From NCBI GenBank assembly GCA_018240635.1, contig JAFEFJ010000005.1, forward strand, positions 1 through 44,113: a stretch of DNA of 44,113 nt, in the 5' to 3' direction. Made by a program: the position numbers and the translations under genes. This DNA comes from Pseudomonadota bacterium. GTDB taxonomy: Bacteria > Pseudomonadota > Alphaproteobacteria > Acetobacterales > Acetobacteraceae. Of this stretch, positions 1 to 9,229 are shown piece after piece (position 1 is the first letter of the stretch; each line of letters begins with the position of its first letter). The notes beneath the pieces are model-generated. The model saw only the letters and a program-made list of their open reading frames with translations. It was not told the DNA's origin and ran no database searches.

Positions 1-1025
1 ATGTGCTGCGGATCGGCGCCGCCGGGCTGCTGCTGCTGGACACGCCACCGCACGCCGCGGTCGCGACCGCGGTCGCGCTGGTGCGCGCGCGGGGCCTGCC
101 CAAGTTCGCGCCCCTGGTGAACGCCGTGCTGCGCCGCGTGGCCGATGCGGCGGCCACGGCGCTGGACGGGTTGGACGGCCCGAGGCTCGATACCCCCGCC
201 TGGCTATGGGCCGCCTGGGGCGCCCGCGCCCGCTCGATCGCAACCGCCCACCAGCACGAGGCGCCGCTCGACCTGACTCTGAAGCCGGGGGCCGAGCCGC
301 CGCCCGGCGCGGTACTGCTCCCGTGGGGCGGCACCGTGCGCCTGCCTGCCGGCGCGCGGGTGGCCGAGCTTCCGGGCTTCGCCGAGGGCGATTTCTGGGT
401 GCAGGACGCCGCCGCCGCGCTCCCGGCGCGGCTGCTCGGCGTCCGCCCGGGCGAGCGCGTGGCCGATCTGTGTGCGGCCCCCGGCGGCAAGACCGCGCAA
501 CTCGCCGCCGCCGGCGCAGCCGTGACCGCGGTGGACCGCAATCCGGCCCGCCTGGACCGGCTGCGGGAGAACCTCAACCGTCTACGCCTGACTGCAGAGC
601 TCGTCGCTGCCGATATCGTGTCCTGGACGCCGCCCGAGCCCTTCGACGCCATCCTGCTCGACGCGCCGTGCAGCTCCACGGGCACGATCCGACGCCATCC
701 CGACGTCCTGCACCTGCGCAAGGCCGGAGATATTCCCAGCCTGGTCCGGGCGCAGGACGCATTGCTGGAGGCGGCGGCGCGGATGCTTCCGCCGGGCGGC
801 CGACTCGTGTACGCCGTCTGCTCCCTGCAGCCTGAGGAAGGTGCGCCCCGCGTCGCGCAGGCCTGTGCCTCGGCCGGGCTGGTTCACGACCCGTTCCTGC
901 CCGGCGAACTGGCGGCCTTTCCGGAAGCCCTGACACCGGAAGGATTTTTCCGCACCGACCCCGGAATGCTTTCCGAGCTGGGCGGCGTGGACGGGTTCTT
1001 TGCCGCCCGGCTGCGCAGGCCCTGA
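1..1025 (+). CDS. rsmB: 16S rRNA (cytosine-967-C5)-methyltransferase RsmB, 5'-truncated by window edge
   Basis: Methylates C967 of 16S rRNA using S-adenosylmethionine; cytosolic. The frame is open at the left edge, so the true start and most of the N-terminal NusB-like RNA-binding domain lie outside the window; about 340 codons remain. The visible part starts in the end of the NusB-like region (KFAPLVNAVLRR). It then has the Rossmann methyltransferase core with SAM motif I (VADLCAAPGGKTAQLA), the motif IV cysteine in DAPCSSTG and the second catalytic cysteine in YAVCSLQPEEG, which are the two cysteines of the Sun/RsmB m5C family. The stop codon is TGA at 1023-1025. rpe follows closely, a pairing I associate with Acetobacteraceae. 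Function is well supported; only the 5' end is missing. Confidence 0.93.
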   Translation, partial: VLRIGAAGLLLLDTPPHAAVATAVALVRARGLPKFAPLVNAVLRRVADAAATALDGLDGPRLDTPAWLWAAWGARARSIATAHQHEAPLDLTLKPGAEPPPGAVLLPWGGTVRLPAGARVAELPGFAEGDFWVQDAAAALPARLLGVRPGERVADLCAAPGGKTAQLAAAGAAVTAVDRNPARLDRLRENLNRLRLTAELVAADIVSWTPPEPFDAILLDAPCSSTGTIRRHPDVLHLRKAGDIPSLVRAQDALLEAAARMLPPGGRLVYAVCSLQPEEGAPRVAQACASAGLVHDPFLPGELAAFPEALTPEGFFRTDPGMLSELGGVDGFFAARLRRP

Positions 1026-1064
1026 GCGCTTGTGCTGGCAGGCGGGCGCTGTCTAGAACCGTTT

Positions 1065-1754
1065 ATGCTCACCGCACCGCGCCGCCCGCCCGTGATCGCG
1101 CCCAGCGTTCTCGCCGCCGATTTCGCCCGGCTGGGGGAAGAGGTGGCGGCGATCGAAAAGGCCGGCGCCGACTGGCTGCATCTTGACGTGATGGACGGGC
1201 ATTTCGTCCCGAACATCACCTTCGGCCCGCCGCTGATCAAAAGCCTGCGCCGGCTGACCGCGCTGCCCTTCGATGTCCATCTGATGATCGCGCCGGTGGA
1301 CCCGCTGCTGGACGACTTCATCGATGCGGGCGCGGACCATATCCTGATCCACCCCGAGGCCGGGCCGCATCTGCACCGGTCGCTGCAATCGATTCGCGCC
1401 CGCGGCAAGAAGGCGGGGGTGGTGCTGAATCCCGCCACGCCCGTCGAATCCGTTGCCTGCGTGCTCGATATCGTCGATGCCATCATGGTGATGACGGTCA
1501 ATCCCGGATTCGGCGGGCAGAGCTTCCTGCCCTCGATGCTGCCGAAGATCGCCACGCTGCGCGGCATGATCGATGCCGGCGGGCGCCCCATCGCGCTTGA
1601 GGTGGATGGCGGCGTCTCCGCCGGGACGGTCCGGCCGATACTGGAGGCGGGGGCGGATACGCTGGTGGCCGGAACCGCCGTTTTCGGCAGCGCCGACTAC
1701 GCCGCCGCCATCGCGGCGCTGCGCGGCCCATCACCTCCCGCCGGAAACGAATGA
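1065..1754 (+). CDS. rpe: Ribulose-phosphate 3-epimerase
   Basis: Interconverts D-ribulose 5-phosphate and D-xylulose 5-phosphate in the pentose phosphate pathway; cytosolic TIM-barrel enzyme. The 229-residue product has the family signatures: [16 protein letters not shown] at the N-terminus, [18 protein letters not shown] (metal-binding His and catalytic Asp), [18 protein letters not shown] and LEVDGGV (second catalytic Asp). The frame is open back to a GTG at 1032, but the ATG at 1065 gives the usual length and puts the conserved first strand about 11 residues from the N-terminus, so I chose it. The stop overlaps the next start (ATGA at 1751-1754), implying translational coupling to the heparinase-like gene. 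Confidence 0.95.
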   Translation: MLTAPRRPPVIAPSVLAADFARLGEEVAAIEKAGADWLHLDVMDGHFVPNITFGPPLIKSLRRLTALPFDVHLMIAPVDPLLDDFIDAGADHILIHPEAGPHLHRSLQSIRARGKKAGVVLNPATPVESVACVLDIVDAIMVMTVNPGFGGQSFLPSMLPKIATLRGMIDAGGRPIALEVDGGVSAGTVRPILEAGADTLVAGTAVFGSADYAAAIAALRGPSPPAGNE

Positions 1755-3352
1755 GCGGATCCGATCCGCGCCGTTGGCTGCGCGACGCCCGGCGAGCCAT
1801 CGCCCGCTTGCCCGCGCTTCGTCTGTCGCGCATCCCCGATGCCCCGGCGCTGCCTGTCCGCGATCCCTGGCCCGGCGACGCCGCGCGCGGCGCGCGGTTC
1901 CTGAAGGGCGAGTTCGAAAATCTTGGCGTGGTGATCCCACTGCGCCCCGGTGGCTGGAGCGATACTGGGGCGCCGGAAATCCTGCGCAGCGCGGTGCACG
2001 GGTTCGGTTGGCTGCGTGATCTGCGCGCGCTGGGCACGCCCGCCGCGCTGCTGCGCGCGCGCGCCCTGGTGGGAGACTGGATTGCCGCCGCACCCTCCGA
2101 GCGGCTTGTGGACCGGCCCGACGTGGTCGGCGCTCGCATCGCCGCTTGGCTCAGCCATTACGACTTCATCGCCGCCTCGGGCGACGACGCGTTCCGCCAA
2201 AAGCTGATGGGTCGGCTGGTGACCGACGCGCGCAGCCTGGCGGCGGCCTTGCCGACCGAAGAACTGGATGTCCGCGCGTTGACCGCCTTGAAGGGCCTGG
2301 TCGCGGCGGCGGTGGCGCTTCCGGACCATGCCGCCTTCCTGACGCGCGCGCTGCGCTTCCTGCCCCAGGAAATCGCGCGGCAGGTGCTTCCTGACGGCTG
2401 CCATGCCGAGCGCAGTCCCGCCGCGCAACTGGCGGCGTTGCAGGAACTGGCCGAGATCCGCTCCATGCTTCAGGCCGCGCAGGTCCAGCTTCCGCCTTCG
2501 CTGTCGCAGGCGATCGAGCGGATGGGGCCGGGCCTGCGTCTGTTCCGCCATGGCGACGGCGGGCTGGCGCTGTTCAACGGCAGCAAGGAGCTGTCTCCCA
2601 TCCTGATCGAAAGCGTGCTTTCGCAATGCCCGCGCGGCGGGCGCGCTTTGTCCGCCTTGCCGGAGGGCGGCTTCCAGCGCCTGCAGGCCGGGCGCAGCGC
2701 GCTGATCGTGGACTGCGGCGCGCCCGCGGCGGCGGGCATCGACCGCTTCGCCCATGCGGGAACGCTCTCGCTGGAGCTGTCGGTCGGCAAGGACCGCATG
2801 ATCGTCAATTGCGGGTCCTATCCTGCCGCCGGCGCGGAATGGCACGACGCGATGCGCTCGACCGCGGCGCATTCCACGCTGACCATCGCGGATACCAATT
2901 CCTCGGAACTGAAGCCGAACGGGCTCGGGCGCCGTCCGGCGCAGGTCGCGGTGCAGCGGCAGGAGGCGAACGGCGCGCACTGGCTGGAAGCGAGCCACGA
3001 CGGGTGGAAGAAGCCGTTCGGCGCGATCCACCGCCGCCGGCTGTACATGGCCGAGAGCGGCGAGGACATCAGGGGCGAGGACGCCGTGGAAGCCGAGCAG
3101 CCGCAGCCCTTCGCGGTGCGGTTTCATTTGCATCCGAACGTCTCGGCGAGCCTCCAGCAGGACGGCGAGGCAGTGCTTCTGCGTCTGCCCACCGCCGGCG
3201 GATGGCGGCTGCGCGCCGACGGCGCGCGCGTCTCGCTCGAGGAAAGCGTCTATCTCGGCGGGCCGGAGCCCAGGCGTTCCGAGCAGGTGGTGCTGACCGG
3301 TCACGCAGATGGTCCGCAGCAGGTGAAGTGGGCAATCACCAAGGTCGGCTGA
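1751..3352 (+). CDS. Heparinase II/III family protein
   Basis: A 533-residue protein of the heparinase II/III-like family, which has an alpha/alpha-barrel N-terminal half and a beta-sandwich C-terminal half and in characterised members cleaves acidic polysaccharides by beta-elimination. The most diagnostic stretch is in the C-terminal half: [14 protein letters not shown], then [17 protein letters not shown], matching the conserved block with the family His. No signal peptide is visible; the N-terminus is Arg-rich ([19 protein letters not shown]). It overlaps rpe by 4 bp. The substrate is unknown. The position between rpe and purH suggests a conserved envelope-related role rather than part of the downstream EPS locus (inference). 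Confidence 0.85.
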   Translation: MSGSDPRRWLRDARRAIARLPALRLSRIPDAPALPVRDPWPGDAARGARFLKGEFENLGVVIPLRPGGWSDTGAPEILRSAVHGFGWLRDLRALGTPAALLRARALVGDWIAAAPSERLVDRPDVVGARIAAWLSHYDFIAASGDDAFRQKLMGRLVTDARSLAAALPTEELDVRALTALKGLVAAAVALPDHAAFLTRALRFLPQEIARQVLPDGCHAERSPAAQLAALQELAEIRSMLQAAQVQLPPSLSQAIERMGPGLRLFRHGDGGLALFNGSKELSPILIESVLSQCPRGGRALSALPEGGFQRLQAGRSALIVDCGAPAAAGIDRFAHAGTLSLELSVGKDRMIVNCGSYPAAGAEWHDAMRSTAAHSTLTIADTNSSELKPNGLGRRPAQVAVQRQEANGAHWLEASHDGWKKPFGAIHRRRLYMAESGEDIRGEDAVEAEQPQPFAVRFHLHPNVSASLQQDGEAVLLRLPTAGGWRLRADGARVSLEESVYLGGPEPRRSEQVVLTGHADGPQQVKWAITKVG

Positions 3353-3378
3353 CCGCTGCCGGCCGCGATGCCTCGCCC

Positions 3379-4482
3379 ATGAAAATCATCGAAGTCACCA
3401 ACGTCGATTTCTCGCTGCGGCACTTCCTGCTGCCGCTGATGCGGGGCGCTCGGCAGCGGGGCCACGACGTGATCGGCGTCTGCGCCGACGGGCCGCTGCT
3501 GGACGGCATCCGCGCCGAAGGCTTCCGCGTGGAGACGGTGCCCTTCCAGCGCCGCCTCTCGCCGCTCGGCAATCTGCGTGCGCTCGCCGCGCTGGTGCGG
3601 CTCCTCAAGGCGGAGAAGCCCGACATCGTGCATGCACACATGCCGATCAGCGGCTTTCTGGCCCGCCTTGCCGCCGCGATCGCCGGGGTTCCCTGCGTCG
3701 CCTACACCTGCCACGGTTTCCTCTTCAACCAAGGCGGCGGCGCGCTGCGCTGCGGCGCGGGCTACGCGATGGAGCGGCTTGGCGCGCGCTGGACCGATAT
3801 CTGGAGCTGCGTCTCGTCCGCCGATGCCGCCGATGCGCGCCGCCTTCGGATCTGGCGGGACCCGGTCGTGGTGGGCAATGGACGCGACCCGGCGGCGTTC
3901 CGGCCCGATCCGGCGGCGCGCGGGCGTGTGCGGGCCGAACTCGGGGTGCCCGCCGGCGCGGTCGCCGTCGTCGCCGTCTCGCGCCTCGTGATGGACAAGG
4001 GCTACACCGAACTCGCAGCCGCGATGCGCGATGTGCCGGACGCCGAGTTATGGGTCGTCGGGGAACGCCTCGCCACCGACCGGGGCGAGGACGTGGCCGA
4101 ATTGCTAAAGCAGGCGGGGCTGGGCACGCGCCTCCGCCTGCTCGGCTACCGCCACGACGTCGCCGCCGTGCTTGCAGCCGCAGACATCTTTGTCCTGCCG
4201 TCGTATCATGAGGCGCTGCCGATGTCGGTCATCGAGGCGATGCTGGCTGGCCTTCCCGTTGTGGCGAGCAACCTGCCCGGCACGCGCCAGCAGGTGGAGG
4301 ACGGCGAGACCGGCATCCTGGTACCGCCGCGCGCCGCGCCTCCCTTGGCGGGCGCCCTGATGCGCCTTGCCGGTGACGCTGCCCTGCGTGCCGCGATGGG
4401 GCAGGCGGGCCGGGTGCGCGCTATGAGGCTTTTCGACGAGACCCGCGTGGTCGGCGGCGTGCTCGATCTGCTCGGTCTCTAG
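3379..4482 (+). CDS. Glycosyltransferase family 4 (GT-B fold)
   Basis: A 367-residue glycosyltransferase with the GT-B two-Rossmann layout. The N-terminal acceptor domain begins [20 protein letters not shown] and contains the [12 protein letters not shown]-like stretch [18 protein letters not shown]. The C-terminal donor domain has [12 protein letters not shown] and the retaining E-x7-E motif ([14 protein letters not shown]). Such enzymes transfer a sugar from a nucleotide-sugar donor to a lipid- or sugar-linked acceptor on the cytoplasmic face of the membrane. The frame is open far upstream, but the ATG at 3379 starts directly at the first beta strand and lies 26 bp after the heparinase stop, so it is the likely start. 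Donor and acceptor cannot be told from sequence. Confidence 0.88.
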   Translation: MKIIEVTNVDFSLRHFLLPLMRGARQRGHDVIGVCADGPLLDGIRAEGFRVETVPFQRRLSPLGNLRALAALVRLLKAEKPDIVHAHMPISGFLARLAAAIAGVPCVAYTCHGFLFNQGGGALRCGAGYAMERLGARWTDIWSCVSSADAADARRLRIWRDPVVVGNGRDPAAFRPDPAARGRVRAELGVPAGAVAVVAVSRLVMDKGYTELAAAMRDVPDAELWVVGERLATDRGEDVAELLKQAGLGTRLRLLGYRHDVAAVLAAADIFVLPSYHEALPMSVIEAMLAGLPVVASNLPGTRQQVEDGETGILVPPRAAPPLAGALMRLAGDAALRAAMGQAGRVRAMRLFDETRVVGGVLDLLGL

Positions 4483-4516
4483 TGGCCCCAAGGCCCGTAA
4501 CAGCGAGGCGCCTCTG

Positions 4517-6091
4517 ATGCCTGACATCGTGCCCGTCCGCGTCGCCCTCATTTCGGTCTCCGACAAGACTGGACTGCAGCCTTTCGCCGCCGCGCTGGCC
4601 GCTCAGGGGGCCGAAATCTTGTCGACGGGGGGTACCGCGGAAGCCCTGCGCGGGGGCGGCGTGGCTGTCACCGACGTGTCCGCGCACACCGGTTTCCCCG
4701 AAATCCTCGACGGGCGGGTGAAGACGCTGGTGCCGCAGATCCACGGCGGCCTTTTGGCTCGCCGGGACCTGGCGACCCACCAAGCACAGATGCGCGCGCA
4801 CGGGATCGCGCCGATAGACCTGCTGGCCGTCAACCTTTATCCATTCGAAGAGATGCTGGCTCGCGGGGCCGCGTTCGCCGACTGTCTTGAAAACATCGAC
4901 ATCGGCGGACCAGCGATGATCCGCTCGGCGGCTAAGAACCATAAATTCGTGACGGTTTTGACCGAGCCAGGACAATACGACTGCGTTCTGGCAGAACTCG
5001 CCGAGTTGCGTGGAACGACATGTAAGACGCGACGCGCGTTGGCCGCTGCTGCATTTGCACGTACCGCGGCGTACGACGCCGCAATCGCCGGGTGGCTTGC
5101 GGCTGAATGCAAGCAGACATTTCCTGACCGGATGACGATTTCGGGTCGGCTTCGGCAGACGCTGCGCTACGGCGAAAATCCGCACCAGGAGGCTGGATTT
5201 TACGTGACCGGCGCGCGTTTGGGTGTCGCCACGGCTGAGAAGCTGCAGGGGAAGGAGTTATCGTACAACAACCTTAATGACACGGATGCTGCTTTCGAAT
5301 GCGTGGCAGAGTTCGACGATCCGGCTGTGGTGATCGTGAAACACGCGAACCCATGCGGCGTCGCAGTAGGCGTGTCGCTCGCGGAAGCTTGGGATCGGGC
5401 GTTGCGATGTGACCCGGTTTCCGCCTATGGCGGCATCGTCGCGCTGAACCGCCCACTTGACGCGGTAGCCGCCGAACGCATCGCCTCAATTTTCACAGAG
5501 GTAATCATCGCGCCTGGCGCCGACCCAGGTGCCCGCTCGATTCTCTCGAAGAGACGGAACCTGCGGGTCTTGCTTACCGTCGGCGTCCCGAGTCCGGCGG
5601 AGCAGCGCCTAACCTTCCGCAGCCTATCAGGCGGTTTTCTGACCCAGTCCGCCGATACGGGCCGTATCGGGCCGGCTGATCTTCGCGTCGTGACGAAGCG
5701 CGCTCCGACGGCAGAGGAGGTAGAGGACCTTCTGTTTGCGTTCCGGGTCTGCAAACACGTGAAGTCGAACGCCATTGTGTATGCGAAGAACGGCGCGACG
5801 GTCGGCATCGGTGCAGGTCAGATGAGCCGAGTCGATGCTGCCCGGATTGCCGCTTGGAAGAGCGCCGAGGCCGCGAGAGCCGCTGGGCAGGAGCGTCCCT
5901 TGGCAGAGGGAAGCGTGGTGGCGTCCGATGCGTTCTTTCCCTTTGCGGACGGACTCCAAGCGGTGATTTCAGCGGGTGCAACTGCGGTGGTGCAGCCTGG
6001 GGGATCAATCCGGGACGCGGAGGTGATAGCCGCTGCGGATGAGGCAGGGATCGCCATGGTTTTCACTGGGCTTCGCCACTTCAGGCACTGA
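4517..6091 (+). CDS. purH: Bifunctional AICAR formyltransferase / IMP cyclohydrolase
   Basis: Catalyses the last two steps of IMP synthesis: formylation of AICAR and ring closure to IMP. The 524-residue length is typical. The N-terminal MGS-like cyclohydrolase domain begins [20 protein letters not shown] and has [13 protein letters not shown] and [20 protein letters not shown]. The C-terminal transformylase domain has [27 protein letters not shown] and the [11 protein letters not shown] motif, and ends with the usual [10 protein letters not shown]. The first roughly 400 bp are as GC-rich as the preceding genes, whereas the rest looks less GC-biased with more A/T third positions; this may mark an old recombination junction at the border of the EPS locus (impression by eye only). 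Confidence 0.96.
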   Translation: MPDIVPVRVALISVSDKTGLQPFAAALAAQGAEILSTGGTAEALRGGGVAVTDVSAHTGFPEILDGRVKTLVPQIHGGLLARRDLATHQAQMRAHGIAPIDLLAVNLYPFEEMLARGAAFADCLENIDIGGPAMIRSAAKNHKFVTVLTEPGQYDCVLAELAELRGTTCKTRRALAAAAFARTAAYDAAIAGWLAAECKQTFPDRMTISGRLRQTLRYGENPHQEAGFYVTGARLGVATAEKLQGKELSYNNLNDTDAAFECVAEFDDPAVVIVKHANPCGVAVGVSLAEAWDRALRCDPVSAYGGIVALNRPLDAVAAERIASIFTEVIIAPGADPGARSILSKRRNLRVLLTVGVPSPAEQRLTFRSLSGGFLTQSADTGRIGPADLRVVTKRAPTAEEVEDLLFAFRVCKHVKSNAIVYAKNGATVGIGAGQMSRVDAARIAAWKSAEAARAAGQERPLAEGSVVASDAFFPFADGLQAVISAGATAVVQPGGSIRDAEVIAAADEAGIAMVFTGLRHFRH

Positions 6092-6304
6092 CGAGTTTGT
6101 GGGCCTCGGAGGCGGGCGCCTGACCTTGCCATCCCGATTTTAGCCGGCTTGATGCCATAGTTCGGCTTCGTGTCGCCCAGCATTTCTGCTCGCCGGAATA
6201 GCAGAGGTAGGCCACGACTTCGATGAAGGAGAAAGGGTGCTCCGAAAAACGCATCGTCCCCCAAGGAGGCCAGCCTCATGGTTGTTTGATGCGCTCTGTC
6301 TAGA

Positions 6305-7813
6305 TCAAGCCGCACCGTCGCCTGTAATGACAGCAGGGATTGTCATCAGTAATATCAAGAAGTCGATCCAAAGCGTCCAATTGTTCACATACCAAACGTC
6401 CATTTGGACGCGACGCTGATAAGACGTATTGCTGCGACCGCTTACTTGCCACAATCCGGTCAGGCCGGGACGACCGGCGTAGTAGTGAGTGATGTCCGCT
6501 CCATAGAACGGCACCTCGCTAGCCACGATCGGGCGCGGTCCAACCAAGCTCATGTCCATCCGCAGCACGTTGATCAGCTGCGGCAGTTCGTCGAGGCTCG
6601 TCCTGCGTAGGAAGCGGCCGATCGGCGTGACGCGCGGATCGTCGCGAAGTTTCCGCGTCATCGCCCACTCTGCCGCGAGTGCCGGGCTGCGGTTCAGCGC
6701 GTCCTCCAGGACCGCGTCGCCGTTTATGACCATCGTGCGGAACTTCAGGCAGGCGAAGCTGCGTCCCCCCGCTCCGAGGCGGCGATGGGCGTAGAGAGCA
6801 GGGCCTCCGTCGCGGCGCACCAATATCGCGAAGGTCAGGAGCAGGGGCGAGACAAGGATCAGGAGCAGGGCGGCGACGGCGACGTCAAGCCCAACCTTGA
6901 CTGCCCTTGCAGCGCGGAGCTGACGGCCACGGCGCGGTAGCAACAGCGTCCCATCATATCCGAACGGCTGCACTGTTTCAGCGGCAAATCGCGGAACTAC
7001 TGAGGCGGGAAGCAGCACGGAGAAGTCGACCCGTTCGCGCAACGCCTGCGCCACCATCAGGCGCTGGCGCTCATGGCCGTCCGCCGCGATCAGCAGGCGT
7101 TCGGCGCCGTGCCGCCTCAACAATTCCTTCAGCGGACGTGGCTCGTTGGAGCCGATCACCGCGTCCGGCGTGACCCGTCCGGAAATACGATAGGCGCGTA
7201 GCCGCTGGGCGATGGCCACCGTACCGGATTCTGCGGCGCCGGAGGCGTCGTCTAATATCAGCACCGGTACCGCCCATAGCCCTGCCCTGATCAGAACGCT
7301 CTTGGCAAGCTGGGTTGTAGCTGCCGCGAGAAGGGGAAAGGCGAGGAGCGCGAGCAGCGAGACAGTTGTAGGCGCGCCGGTCAGGGCGCCGATCAGGCCA
7401 AGCGCCGCACAGCCAGCGAATGCCGTCGTAGTGGCTTGGCGTAGCTCGGCCCACGGGCCTGGGCTGTCATGGTATCGGCCATTCGCAGCGAGCACTGCCA
7501 CGAGCGTCAAGCCGACTGCGACGACCTGGATCGTCGGCGGAGCCGCGGCAGTACCCACAACGCTGTCTTGGCCGGCCAAGGTGGAGGCCAGAGGTCCCGT
7601 CAGCATCGCCGCAGCGGCCAAAGCGGTAAGGTCGGCGGCGATCAGTGCGCCGGCGCACAGAGCGCGCCGTTGAGCGGAACCGGCCCACCTGACGTCCGAC
7701 CGCGGACCGGTGTGCCTACTAAATGGTTGTGCTTCGGCTTGGCGAGGGACGAATCCACCAGGGTGTGGCGCAACCGTCTCGGTTGTATGATGGATATCCG
7801 ACACCAACGACAC
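6305..7813 (-). CDS. Polyprenyl-phosphate glycosylphosphotransferase (EPS initiation)
   Basis: Starts EPS repeat-unit assembly by transferring a sugar-1-phosphate (usually Glc-1-P or Gal-1-P) from UDP-sugar to undecaprenyl phosphate at the inner membrane. The 502-residue protein has the long-form layout: an N-terminal region with several hydrophobic helices (about residues 50-190), a central Rossmann-like region, one more helix ([20 protein letters not shown]), and a C-terminal sugar-transferase domain with [32 protein letters not shown] and [18 protein letters not shown] take the GTG at 7813 as start because a purine-rich GCGGGGGGAAT precedes it by about 6 nt. It is transcribed towards purH, with 213 bp of no recognisable coding content between the two stops. 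Confidence 0.93.
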   Translation of the reverse strand: MSLVSDIHHTTETVAPHPGGFVPRQAEAQPFSRHTGPRSDVRWAGSAQRRALCAGALIAADLTALAAAAMLTGPLASTLAGQDSVVGTAAAPPTIQVVAVGLTLVAVLAANGRYHDSPGPWAELRQATTTAFAGCAALGLIGALTGAPTTVSLLALLAFPLLAAATTQLAKSVLIRAGLWAVPVLILDDASGAAESGTVAIAQRLRAYRISGRVTPDAVIGSNEPRPLKELLRRHGAERLLIAADGHERQRLMVAQALRERVDFSVLLPASVVPRFAAETVQPFGYDGTLLLPRRGRQLRAARAVKVGLDVAVAALLLILVSPLLLTFAILVRRDGGPALYAHRRLGAGGRSFACLKFRTMVINGDAVLEDALNRSPALAAEWAMTRKLRDDPRVTPIGRFLRRTSLDELPQLINVLRMDMSLVGPRPIVASEVPFYGADITHYYAGRPGLTGLWQVSGRSNTSYQRRVQMDVWYVNNWTLWIDFLILLMTIPAVITGDGAA

Positions 7814-8304
7814 GTTGCATTCCCCCCGCAGAGCGATCCACGATAGGAATGATTGTGCCGCAGCTCGTCTCGCCGCGCCGCCTGGACTTCCGGCTTAGTC
7901 GGACTATCGCACGCGGCTCATTCTTCCCCCGGCGGCGTATGCCGCTTCATCCGGAAGTCTCGGGCGCTGGAACGCTTGCTTTCCCGACTAGGCCGAGCAT
8001 TAGTGGGCGGACTGGGCAAGGGCTGGTTGCGAGAAGACGATACGGAATTGTCGAATCAGTCTCACTCGTAACCTGAATGGGGAAAATCTTGCACTGGCAG
8101 CGGCGACCCAAACGCCGCTGGCAACCTAAGAGTGTCCTTCGTTCCGAAATGCAACCCTGCATCTTCAATCATAAGGACAGTGGACATCTAGCCAAAATAA
8201 AGAGTAATCTCATTCTCAAGACGGTTTTTGTGTCGAAAAAGTAATCCGCGTCAGGTGCCGGGCTGACTTGACCCATTGGAATTTCAGGATGAGGAGGCTG
8301 TCTC
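7814..8304. promoter_or_regulatory. 491-bp divergent intergenic region between the initiating transferase and the LuxR-type regulator
   Basis: This gap separates two divergently transcribed genes and must hold promoters for both. The half nearest the regulator (about 8040-8260) is clearly more A/T-rich than the surroundings, with runs such as AAAATAAAGAGTAATC and GGTTTTTGTGTCGAAAAAG. The regulator itself has a strong GAGGAGG ribosome-binding site at 8291-8297, seven nt before its GTG start. I could not identify convincing -35/-10 pairs. Open frames in the left half (for example one from a TTG at 7853) encode Arg/Ser-rich peptides without recognisable motifs, and I do not call them genes. The length and the perfect hairpin inside suggest an untranslated leader or operator region. 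Confidence 0.5.
8098..8120. other. Perfect inverted repeat (8-bp stem, 7-nt loop) upstream of the regulator
   Basis: CAGCGGCG and CGCCGCTG flank the loop ACCCAAA. No T-run follows on either strand, so an intrinsic terminator is unlikely. It lies about 185 bp before the regulator start and about 285 bp before the transferase start, so it could be an operator, an RNA hairpin in a leader, or chance in GC-rich DNA. Confidence 0.35.
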
Positions 8305-9144
8305 GTGTCTGTTGAGCGCCCAATCCCACTGTCCACGTTGCGACCGCAGTCCGATCCGCTTTCAGACCAGGATCAACTGTCGATCGGGCTTGATACCCGG
8401 AGGCTTGCCTATTTCGGCATGCAACTTGAGTCGGACGGTCTACGCGGAGACGCGTCCGGCGCGGCCGACTTGAGCCTGGCGGTCATCGATTGCTACCAGT
8501 TCAGCCAGGAATGCCTGATACGCGCATTCGCCGCGGCCAGTCCGCGGCTGAAGGTGACCGCCTTCTCAACGTTGAAGGAATGCATCGACCGTACGCCGCC
8601 TAAACTGGACCTGATCATCTACTACGCCCATGCCGCGGACGTCTCCGACGCGGTCCTCACGCAGAGGATCGCGTCTGCGCACGAAGCTTTCCCCGACATC
8701 CCGCTGATTGTCTTGTCGGATGCGGAGGACGCGCATCAGCCCAAGACAATCCGTCGTACCCTCAAAAGCGGCGCGCACGGACTGATCCCAACCCGAACCA
8801 CCGGCATTCCTGTGGCGGTGGCAGCGATCCAGTTCGTGAAGGCCGGAGGCACTTTTGCGCCGCTCGATCTGCTCCTGACGGGCCGCTCGGAGCGTCATTC
8901 CCAGCAGACGGATGCGTCCCGCCAGATGCGGCTGACCGCCCGGCAGATGACCGTGTTGTCCCATCTGCAACAAGGCAAGGCCAACAAGATTATCGCGCAC
9001 GAGTTGGGCATGAGCGAAAGCACGGTGAAGGTCCATGTGCGCAATATTATGCGCAAAATGGGTGCCACCAATCGCACCCAGGCCGCCTATAAGGCGCAGA
9101 AATTCTGGGATAACGCCGAACTGGGACAGCTTTCAGAGATTTGA
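8305..9144 (+). CDS. LuxR-type transcriptional regulator with a degenerate receiver domain
   Basis: A 279-residue DNA-binding regulator. Residues about 56-185 read as a response-regulator receiver fold (SLAVIDCYQFSQECLIRAF, DLIIYY, IPLIVLSD, GAHGLIPT). Residues about 208-265 are a LuxR/FixJ helix-turn-helix (LTARQMTVLSHLQQGKANK, then the recognition region MSESTVKVHVRNIMRKMGA). At the strand end where the phospho-acceptor Asp should be there is Tyr (about 107), the acidic pair is reduced to one Asp (about 62), and the conserved Lys is replaced by Thr (about 163). Phosphorylation is therefore unlikely. The start is GTG with a near-ideal GAGGAGG seven nt upstream. It sits at the head of the EPS locus, so it probably controls it (inference from position). 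Confidence 0.9.
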   Translation: MSVERPIPLSTLRPQSDPLSDQDQLSIGLDTRRLAYFGMQLESDGLRGDASGAADLSLAVIDCYQFSQECLIRAFAAASPRLKVTAFSTLKECIDRTPPKLDLIIYYAHAADVSDAVLTQRIASAHEAFPDIPLIVLSDAEDAHQPKTIRRTLKSGAHGLIPTRTTGIPVAVAAIQFVKAGGTFAPLDLLLTGRSERHSQQTDASRQMRLTARQMTVLSHLQQGKANKIIAHELGMSESTVKVHVRNIMRKMGATNRTQAAYKAQKFWDNAELGQLSEI

Positions 9145-9229
9145 TGCCCGGGCGCGGCACGCCGCTTCCCTTGGCGCCTGCCTGATCCATCCGTCCGTTC
9201 TGACAACATCGGGAAAAGGTCCGCTGTCG

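Noticed and set aside
1697-3304. Minus-strand frame of about 535 codons opposite the heparinase-like gene
   Set aside because: Gln/Arg/Ala-rich without motifs, a typical antisense shadow in GC-rich DNA.
6092-6304. Possible transposase or small-gene remnant between purH and the initiating transferase
   Set aside because: Six frames give only short stretches with no recognisable transposase motif, terminal inverted repeat or target duplication; I see only a convergent spacer.
8098-8120. Hairpin considered as an intrinsic terminator
   Set aside because: No T-run follows on either strand and it lies between divergent genes, where no transcript should end.
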